Of a stretch of 64,000 bases of DNA, positions 55,501 through 62,300 are shown in pieces. The notes beneath the pieces were generated by a model. It was not told where the DNA came from and made no database searches. It saw only the letters and a list, made by a program, of their open reading frames with translations. The stretch comes from Streptomyces zagrosensis (GTDB lineage Bacteria > Actinomycetota > Actinomycetes > Streptomycetales > Streptomycetaceae). The position numbers and the translations under genes were made by a program. The stretch lies in assembly GCF_014203645.1 (NCBI RefSeq), contig NZ_JACHJL010000008.1:301431-365430 (forward strand), in the 5' to 3' direction. Each line of letters opens with the position of its first letter. Position 1 is the first letter of the stretch.

Positions 55501-56372
55501 ACCTTGTCGGCACCATCGTTGGTGACGGCCCAGCCGCGGATGACGGCGTAGACGCGATCGCCGTCGGCGAGCGCGTCCTCCAGCCTGCGCAGCGCGACGA
55601 CGCCGACGCCGCTGCCCACCGGGGTGCCCTGCGCTGCGGCGTCGAACGCCCGGCAGGCCCCGTCCGGTGACGACATACCGGCCTCTTGATAGAGGTAGCC
55701 GACGCGGTGCGGTACCAGTACGGACACCCCGCCCGCCAGCATCATGTCCGCCTCACCGCTGACCAGCGTGGAGCAGGCCAGCGAGACGGAGACCAAGGAG
55801 GTGGAGCAGTAGCTTTGGATGCTGTAGCAGGGGCCGGTGAGGTCCAGGGTGTAGGCCGCCCGGGTAGCGAGCGAGTCCTTGTCGTTGCCGAGGCCGATCT
55901 GCACTTCGCCGAAGAGTTCGGTCAGATCGGGCCGGGTGTTGAGGTTGTTCATCATGTACCAGCTGATGCCGGTACCTGCGGCCACGCCGATCGTCCCGTC
56001 GAAGGTCGCGGGATCGGTCCCGGCGTCCTCCAGGGCGTGCCAGGCGGTTTCCAGGAACAACCGCTGTTGGGGGTCGAGGAGTTGGGCCTCCGATGGGGTG
56101 TATCCGAAGAAGGCGGCGTCGAAGAGCTCGATGCCGTCGAGCACCGAACCGGCCCGAACGTAGGAAGGGTCGGCGAGTAATTCCTCGGATACGCCCTCGG
56201 CCCGCAGTTCTTCCTCGGTGAAGCGGGTGATGGTGTCCTTGCCCGCACGAATGTTGTGCCACAACGTACGGACGCCGTCCGCACCGGGGAAGCGCCCCGC
56301 CATGCCCACGAGGGCTATGTCGGTGCCCGGGTCGTCGCTCAGGGGGCCGTCCTCGCTCGTTTGCCGGCTCAC
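46596..56372 (-). CDS. Type I PKS, two modules KS-AT-KR-ACP
   Basis: A 3258-aa bimodular protein. Module one: KS 18-440 (Cys189 in SYCSTSL, His325, His363), AT 555-880 (Ser668 in GYSVGEF, HAFH 768-771), KR 1006-1490 (Tyr1408, Asn1412), ACP 1526-1597 (Ser1556). Module two: KS 1628-2053 (Cys1799, His1935, His1974), AT 2155-2480 (Ser2274 in GYSLGEY, HAFH 2374-2377), KR 2595-3090 (Tyr2995, Asn2999), ACP 3125-3196 (Ser3157). No DH or ER. HAFH would normally mean malonyl; GYS for GHS and CSTS for CSSS mark a KS/AT lineage more usual in hybrid and myxobacterial or cyanobacterial systems. Codon 65 is TTA. N-terminus acidic, C-terminus basic. GTG start overlaps the first PKS by 4 bases. Confidence 0.95.
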   Translation of the reverse strand: MSRQTSEDGPLSDDPGTDIALVGMAGRFPGADGVRTLWHNIRAGKDTITRFTEEELRAEGVSEELLADPSYVRAGSVLDGIELFDAAFFGYTPSEAQLLDPQQRLFLETAWHALEDAGTDPATFDGTIGVAAGTGISWYMMNNLNTRPDLTELFGEVQIGLGNDKDSLATRAAYTLDLTGPCYSIQSYCSTSLVSVSLACSTLVSGEADMMLAGGVSVLVPHRVGYLYQEAGMSSPDGACRAFDAAAQGTPVGSGVGVVALRRLEDALADGDRVYAVIRGWAVTNDGADKVGFTAPGVRGQSAAMAEALASAGLSAGDIDYVEAHGTGTGLGDAIEISALQHVFDVEGVTRCAIGSVKTNLGHLDRAAGVTGLIKTALALHHEEIPPTINYERPNPQLLHSADRLEVVTDLRPWPRGERTRRAGVSAFGMGGTNAHVVLEEAAAPDSAHRPSPREHQVLIWSARTADAADELTGRLRAHTERDEHRSGAHPKTGDDLADGARSDAGIADLAYSLQTGRAVFEHRRAAVVSSRTDALSALGKEADHRVFARRDAARRPVGFLLAGVGEHYRGMIGGLYRTEPVFRAAIDACATIFDERLGTNPVEIFLGEREAGAPDLAHLLGRTEHSGIDDGGAATEIIQPAMFAADYALGKLLMSWGVQPRLLLGYSVGEFAAACLAGALSLPEAASLTAYRAQLIAGLPPGAMTAVPLSVAELNATFGPLSAAGVDVAAINGPGFTVLSGPVDAVSALSARLADADVPSRSLRTTHAFHSATLRPIAAELTTWARSELHPQAPTIPYLSNVTGAPITEQQLRDPGYWADHMCGTVRFSDMLTHLFAAGDDVLLELGPGQSLGAMARNHPDCTPDRWPLLLPTLPAQADPTTDEAVLSATLAQLWLAGAEIDWHAYHDGRNPRKVSAPHYPFQHERYWIDASPTAPPLTAPTPHAPTPTDLPKLAAAAPPALPARASEAAEPSGSADERAARGLFVPRWSERPLPRNTASAAPTAPVWIFADERGVADALVERLTAGRQEYVLIRPAGVRDADDSRTVRPGEQDDYQHLLATCPAPRTVVHLWGLDSALTPEDPYCARELGFDSLRALTAALGDAELPGTVSLLVATESARAVLDGDRPAPERATAFGPCLVAPQEYASLQVRTLDVALATAPAAAGEESAADTPVTVAKALYGELLRDADADATATAADRAAGGEHVLALRAGTRLALEYVPAAEQQAPAPVTPREGGVYLITGGLGPVGLLLAEHFGRTLGARLVLTGRRDLPPRANWRRIAADDTSDAALRNRLTALLRLADEGVQVEAVAADVTDETRLREVVADVVERHGRLDGVIHLAAITDPQALSPLSGLGPQERDAHFHAKIDGALALERVLRDVPADFCLLFSSMSTVLGGVGFGSYTAANSFLDALVERHRDDATRWLAVNWDTWPSTAASISGQSFGASLAQYSLTERQALDALDQVLARPLPRTLVSAGDLPARLIQWVERRAAPEPAKTAARGRFARPELAQQFVPPAGQQQRKLARLWGDLLGVEGIGARDNFSDLGGTSLMVLQLVKQIRKEFGVAVSPVTLFEAPTVHAMAEMIDSLRGTGKEATAPKVTQQPARATARAAGPRPAQFDDRIAVIGMAGRFPGAADIGTFWDNLSNGVESVTRFTEEELLASGLAPELVRDPNYVPARPVLDDIRSFDASFFGYSPRDAATADPQHRLFLECSWEALEHGGYGAARGRGRVGVFAGSNLSTYLMLQAAGLADAGEADLYSTIIGNDKDSLATGVSYKLGLTGPSLSVQTFCSTALVATHLACQSLRHGECEMAMAGGAGIHVPDRVGHLYVPGGMESPDGRVWTFDARAKGTLFGDGVGVLLLKRLEDALADGDTVHAVIRGSAINNDGSLKVGYTAPSVVGQATVVTDAMAAAGVTSEDIGYIEAHGTATELGDPIEVTALTRAFGDTARKQYCPIGSVKTNIGHLGAAAGASGLIKTVLALKNRQIPPSLNFAEPNPEIDFASGPFFVNTELTPWHVTDGRKRIAGVNSLGMGGTNVHVVVEEPPEQAPPAPHGPSRRYEIFPVSARTEHAANQAVTRLGAHLQDERAAEPLDVAYTLQAGRERFEHRRVLVAGSTDALCAGADGDGAPGSVDGLLHRVDAASERPVDFLFAGVGEQYPGMIGELFRREPEFRATVEECAALLGERGATIVRLLTMARDRPQDDGALLSAMLGRGGAGSAAEEAATAELARTELAQPAAFIVDYALACSLLNWGVQPATMLGYSLGEYVAACLAGVLSLPDALRLVAHRAELISRLPAGAMLSLPLSPEQLNARFGNLADLGLDIAVINGPELTVVGGDSEAIDAFAARLEAAGLPGRRLATTHAFHTRMLEPIRAELTAWITAEVQLHAPERPYVSNLTGTLATAELVTDPAYWAQHMCSTVRFADGVAQLLAEPDSVLLEVGPGQSLGAMVRVHPSCPRERWPLVVPTLPAAADPRPDDQVVTESLARLWLVGTDVDWVAYQAGRSPHRIPLPSYPFQRQEYWLDPAVTRRAAGSAAPEPDLTNVTLDDVKRAPLPLLPEEDWLHALVWRQTAPRGGRLPLGRWLILTDTGAADAVCQPLVRRLTDAGGSVVLVRPAEGSEGFEGSAGEYRVRAGDAAQLRELMRRLRDEDGLPDRIVHLWTLGLPDAGRPVPGAEEVETALVYGADTLVGLATAASDVGAEKWSLDVVTCGSRAVTGAERVRPELSTVSGPVRGIPLEYTDVSCRLIDIDPVHPGNAGPLAGQIAAELGDGDREPVVALRNGRRWLPDYETLPGYPAPADDADTSQAGTGPLREGGVYLVTGGLGGIGLAMAERLARDCRAKLVLFGRTGLPPRDTWQAALADPAISDEVRRRLTGVLHLEELGSEVAIVTGDVSVPADAANAVRTALDRFGALHGVLHTAGLPGIGLMQFKTTAEMRKVMAPKTGGTLALEQALDGLPIDFLLLFSSITSATGGGPGQVDYSAANSFLDAYAEAATARGEERRTLTIGWGEWQWNAWEAGLAGYDVEVQDFFRSNRQQFGIGFEAGWRALLRVLGQDQPYVVVNTQDFSRMERLSRNFTVELVGGGRNAGPQEGTRHPRPELVTAFVPPSGDVQHVIADVWSDLLGLSEIGADDSFFDLGGSSLIGMEVMARIRRRLSIDELAPHVLYEAPTVARLAKLLADKASNTDSASNTDSASNADTGEHADNAAADGPQDATTTAADRDRSDRRKRSLRRGKKRETEGS
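46735..46790 (-). repeat. 18-bp repeat in the C-terminal tail of the second PKS
   Basis: An 18-base unit encoding S-N-T-D-S-A is repeated about two and a half times (residues 3199-3215). It lies between the last ACP and the basic tail and acts as a flexible spacer. Confidence 0.7.
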
Positions 56373-59300
56373 TTGCCTGTCCTCCTGCGCTTGGTGGTCG
56401 AGGCCCCGGCGCGTCGCCGTTGCCCGCGTGCCGCGCCTGCGTCCAGCCGCCGTTTGTCGGGGCTTGCGCCGCCGTTCTCAGCGTCCGGCGTGGAGCTGTC
56501 GAGCAGCGCGGCGAGCTGCGCGACGGTGGGGTGTTCGAACAGGCTTGCCGCCGCGAGTTCCCGGTTGAACTCGGCGGCAAGTCGGGCCACCACGGCCAGG
56601 CCGACCAGCGAGGTGCCGCCCAGTTCGAAGAAGGGGTCGTGAATACCGACCCGTTCCATGCCGAGCACCTCCTGCCAGGCCCGCGCCACGGTGTGTTCGG
56701 TCTCGCTGCGGGGAGCGAGGTAGGGGACCCGAAGGTCCGGTCGGGGGTAGCGGAGCTCGGGTGGCACGGCTCCCGCCGCCGTGCCGGACAGCGCGTGCGG
56801 GTCGGACATCAACCGCATGAGGGCGGCCAGGTCCTCCAGCGGTTGATTGAGTACGTACAGATGGGCGGGCCCTGCCGCGATGGCCCGGCCGAGTGCCGCC
56901 GTCCCCTCCTCGTCCGTGAAGCCGAATTCCTCTCGGGCGCGGGCCACCCGCTCGCGGAGCACCGGCGCCGCCGCGTACGCCTGCGACTGCCATCTGTCGT
57001 GCTGCCAGGCGCCCCATCCGATGGACAGAACCCGGCCCGCCACGGTGCCCGCGCCGTCCTGCGCAGCCGCGAAGGCGTCGAGGAAGGCGTTGGCCGCGCC
57101 GTAGTCGCCCTCGCCGTGCCCGCCGATGGCGGTGACGGTGGAGGAGTACAGCACCAGGAGCTCGGGCGGGTCCGCCCGTAGCGCCTCCGCGATGGCCAGG
57201 GTGCCGCCGATCTTCGGAGCCAGCACGGCGGCGGCCTGCTCCCGGGTCCGCGACTGGAGCAGCCCGCCACCGGGCACGCCCGCCGCATGGATGACGCCGT
57301 ACAGCTCGCCGAAGTGTTCTCGTACGGTGCGGATGGCGCCCGCCGCCTGGTCGGGGATGCTGATGTCCGCCGTCACCGGCAGCACCTGCGCCCCGATGGC
57401 GCGCAGTTGTTTGATGGCCAGCAGGATGCCGCTGATGTGGTCGTCGGGTCGGTGGGCGTCGATCCAGTGGTCCCACAGCGCCGGTTCGGGCAGTTCGGTC
57501 CTGCCGATGAGGGCGAGCCTGGCCCCCGTGGGAGCGAGCCGGCGGGCCAGCGCGAGGCCCAGGCCGCCGGTGCCGCCGACGATGGCGTACACCCCGTCCG
57601 GCCGCCACACCTGGCTGTCGGAGACCTGGGGCAGCGTCACCTTGTCCAGGCTCGGCAGCCAGCGGCGGTCGCGCCGCCAGGCGCTGAGCACCTCGCCGGG
57701 TGCGGGGCCCGTGCCATTGCTCGCGGCATCGCTGCCCGGCGCCGGACGGGTCAACAGGGCGCTTTCGCGCAGCAGCTGGGCCGCGGCGCGCTCGTTCCCC
57801 GTATCGGCGGCGAGGTCAACGCAGCGGCACCGGATGAGCGGGTACTCCACGACGATCGAGCGGCACAGCCCCACCGCGGGGGCCGACAGCGGCTCCAGGG
57901 GCTCACCTCCCAGGACGTCGGCGGTGCCCGACAGCGCGACGACGAGTTCGACCTGCCGGCTGGGCACGACACGTCCGATTGCCTGGGTCAGCCACAACAG
58001 GCTGTAGAAGCCGGTGTCGAGGACGTCGTCAGGGGTCGCCTGGCCGGGGCTGCCGCCGGGGGGACTCTGGTCGGCGCGGGTGCCGGTGAGTGCGCTCTGG
58101 TCAGCGCGGGTGCCGGAAGCCGGGTACCCGAAGGCGTGGATGACCCGCAGTGGGGTCGCCGCGCCGCCGGGGCCCCGTGCGCCGGCCTCCACGGTGACGC
58201 CTGACCCGGCTACCGAGCCCGCGGCGGCGGCTTGGTCCAGCTCCGTCAGCAGCCGCTCGTAGTCCTCGGGCCTGGTGGGGTCGATCGTGACTGTCGCGCC
58301 GCGGCGCTGGTAGGCGTCGCCGGGTTCGACCAGGACGACGGTGTCCCCGGCCGCGGTGGCCAACGCGGCCAGCGGCTCGCCGAGCCCGGCCCGGTCGGCC
58401 AACACCAGCACGGTCGCGGGTTGCACGGATGCTGGCTGTGCGGTCCCAGGCTGTGCGGATGCGTGCTGTACGGTCCCGAGCTGCGCGGATGCGGGTCGTA
58501 CGGGCCCAGTCCGTAGGGCCGGTGCCATCGGCGCGGTGTCGTCCCGGCGCCACGTCGGGGCCAGGAACCGGGTTCCCCGGGCACCGGCCGCTCCCGCCGA
58601 GCCGACTGCCGCCGTGCCGGCGGGTCGGGCGACGGGCTGCGGCCAATACCGGGTGCGCTGGAACCGGTAGGTCGGCAGCCGCAGCAGGCGGCGGCGGGTG
58701 CCGTGGCTGAGGGCCCAGTCAACCGGGAGCCCCAGTTCCCACAGTTGGCTGAGCGCGGACAGCCAGCTTCCGCGGTCGGCGTCCGTCCCCACCTCGGGCA
58801 GCAACCGCACGGTCGGCAAGGGCCCGACCGGCAGGGGGCCAGCGCCGTTTGCGCCCGCTGGCAGGTGCGGGTCCGGCCCGGGGGCGTACTGCGCTGTGGC
58901 GGCTCGCTGCTCATCGGATGCGCTGCCGAAGGCGGCGACGGTGTTGCCCCAACCCGCCTCCACCAGGACACTCGCGTACGGCGCGAGGCTCGCGGTGTCA
59001 TCGGCGAGCGCGCTCGGGCGCTGCGGCAGCCGCGACCAGTAGCCGGGGTCGGCCGCCTCCTGCGCGGTGAGCAGGACACCGGTCACGGAGGACAGCACGC
59101 TGATACGTGGCTCGCGGAAGGCCACCTCGTGGGCGCGCCCCGGGTCCACCACCAGCGCCATCGCGTCCGCCAGGTCGAACATGCCGGCCACGCAGCCCGC
59201 CGCGTACTCTCCGGCGCCCCGACCGATGACCACGGCCGGCCGTACTCCGTAAGCGTCAAGGAGTCGAGCCAGCGCGTAGTCCACGGCGAAGGCGGAAAGA

Positions 59301-62300
59301 CCTGCCTGGGCCTCGGGGTTCGGTTCGGCATCGGCCGGGAGCCGGTGGCCGGTGTCCGGCACACCGCTCAGGCCGAGGCCGAATCGGTCGGCGGCCAACT
59401 CGGCGCACGCGTCAAGAGCCGTGCGAAACGCCGGTTCGGCGGCGTACAGGCCGCTGACCGTGCCGGCGTGCGCCACCGCGCCCGGCAACAGCAGCCCGAC
59501 CCGGTGCGCCCGCTCGGAGCTCACCACCCCTGCGGCGCCCGCGGGGTCACGGAGGTGCGCGATCGCGTCCGCGACGTCCCGGCACAGCAGCGTCCTGCGT
59601 ACCGCGAATGCCGTCCGCCCCGTCTGCGTGGTGAACGCCACGTCGGCCAGCGCGAGTTGGGGCTGCTGCGCCAGATGGTCGGCGAGGGAAGCAGCCGCCT
59701 CGGTGAGGCTCGCCGCATTCATCGCGGACAACGTCAGGACGTGCTCGACCTCGTCGGTGGCGGGTGGCTGGGCACCGGGCTGCGGCATTGCGCCGGGCTG
59801 CGGCATCGCAGCGACCTGCGGCTTCGCGCCGGGCTGCTGTGTTGCAGCGGGCTGCGGCTCCGCGCCCGGTGGTGCCTGCTCGATCACCAGGTGGATATTG
59901 GTGCCGGACCAGCCGAAGGAACTCACCCCTCCTCTACGCAGCGCGCCCGGGCTCACCGGGAAGGGTTGCCGAAGCTGCGCCGGGCGCACGGGCCCGTCCA
60001 GGTTCACGTCCGGGTTGGGTCGCTCCAGGTGGAGGTTGGCCGGCACCTCGCCGGTGCGTACGGCCAACACGGTCTTGATGAGGCCGGCCATGCCCGCGGT
60101 CGTGAGCAGATGCCCGACGTGCGTCTTGACGGCCCCGATCAGCAGCGGGCGATCCGTGGGGCGGTCCGCGACGAAGACCTCTTCCAGCGCGCCGTACTCG
60201 ATGGCGTCACCGAGGCTGGTGCCGGAGCCGTGGGCCTCGACGAAGCCGATGTCCTGCGGTCGCACGCCGGCGTCGGCGAGCGCGGTACGCACCACGCTCG
60301 CCTGGGCCGGACGGCTGGGGGCCGTCAGCCCGTTGCTGCGCCCGTCCTGCGTCATGGCCGACCCGCGGATGATGGCGTGCATCGGCCGGTTCTCTGCCAC
60401 GGCATCCTGCACCCGCTGCAAGATGACCGCTCCGCTGCCCTCGCCTGCGACGAAGCCGTCGGCTCGTTCGTCGAACGCCTTCACCCGGCCGTCCGCGGAG
60501 AGCATGCTCATCTTGCACGCTTGGACGAGTGCGCTGGGGTCAAGGAGCGCGGAGGCGGCGGCGATGATCGCCAGGTCGCACTCCCCCTTGCGCAGGCTCT
60601 GCACCGCCAGGTGTGTGGCGGTCAGCGCGGAGGAGCACGCCGTGTCTACCGTCATCGTCGGGCCCCGCAGGTCCAGGTGGTAGGCGATGCGCCCGGCCGC
60701 CGCACTGGAAGACAACCCAAGGAAGAAGCTGGGGTCATCGAAGCAGGACTGCCCCTCCGCCTCGATCTGTCGGCGGGAATACTGGCTGGAGTCGCTCAGG
60801 CCGAGGAAGACTCCCGTGCGGCTGCCTCGCATGCGTTCGGCCGGGATGCCGGCGTCCTCCATCGCCACCCAGACCATTTCCAAGAGCATGCGGTGCTGGG
60901 GGTCTAGGCGCAGGGCCTCCTGTGGAGTGCAGCCGAAGAACTCGGCGTCCCAGTCGGCCAGATCGGATACGAAGGACGCCTTCCTGGTGTACGCCTTGCC
61001 TGGCACTCCCTTGCGCGGGTTGTAGTAGGCGTCCATGTCCCAGCGGTCCGCCGGGACCTCGGACGCGGCGTCCACGCCGTCGAGCAGGTTCTGCCAGAAC
61101 GGTTCCGGCCCGTTGCCGCCCCCGGGGAAGCGGCAGCCCATGCCGAGGACCGCGATGGGTGCGTCGGCCGCGGCCGGCAGGACGGCGAGCGCCGGGGGTT
61201 CGGCGGCGGGCAGCACCTCCAGCCCCTCGACGAGTTCGCTGTGCAGGAAGTGGGCGAGCGCGAGAGGCGTTGGATGGTCGAAGGTGAGAGTGGCGGGGAG
61301 TCGCAGGCCGGTCTCCTGCGACAGTCGGTTGCGCAGCTCCACCGCGGTCAGCGAGTCAAAGCCCAGCGCGGTGAACGGCTTGCTCACCTCCACCGACGCG
61401 GCCTGACCGTGCCCAAGGACCGTGGCGACCTGCCCGGCCACCAACTCGACCAGGGCTCGGTCCTGCTCGGCACTGGACAGGCCCGCCAGCCTGCGCCGCA
61501 GCGCCTCGGTGCTGCCCTGCTCGCCACCGCGGTACGCGGTGCGCCGACCCGTACCAGGCGTGCTCAGGCCGCTGAGCAGGGCTGGCAGTGCGCCCTGCCC
61601 CGCAAGCTTGGCCACATTCAGCTTGACCGGCACCAGGTCAGGCGCGCCGTGGGCGAGAGCCGCGTCGAAGAGTGCCAGCCCTTCGTCGGGGCTCATCGCC
61701 ACCACGCCACCGCGTGCGAACCGCTCCCGGTCCGCCTCACTGAGCTTGCCCGTCAGCCCGCTGCCCTGCCCCCACCAACCCCAGGCCATGGACACTCCAG
61801 GCAACCCCGCCGCCCGACGCGCCCGCACCACCGCATCCGCCGCCGCATTCGCCGCCGCGTAATTCCCCTGCCCCGGGCTGCCGAGCACCCCAGCGGCCGA
61901 GGAGAAGAGCACGAACAGTCCGCACTCAGGACCGCGAGTCAGCTCGTCCAGCTGGCACAGCGCGTCGAACTTCGGCGCGAACACCCGGCCGATCCGCTCC
62001 TCATCCAGCGCACCGATCACCCCGTCATCCAGCGCGGCGGCGCAGTGTACGACCCCGGCCAACGGCCGCTCCGCGCGGATCGCGGCAACCAAGCTCGCCA
62101 GCGCCGCGCGATCCGTCACATCACAGGCCACCACATCGGCCCGCGCACCGAGCGCCTCCAGTTCCTCCCGCACCGCGCCCGCGCTCGCGGCCTCGGGGCC
62201 ACGCCGGCTCACCAGTACCAAGTCCCGCACCCCATAGCGCTCTACCAGGTGTCGGGCCACCAGTGCGCCCAGGTCGCCGGTCCCGCCGGTCACCAGGACG

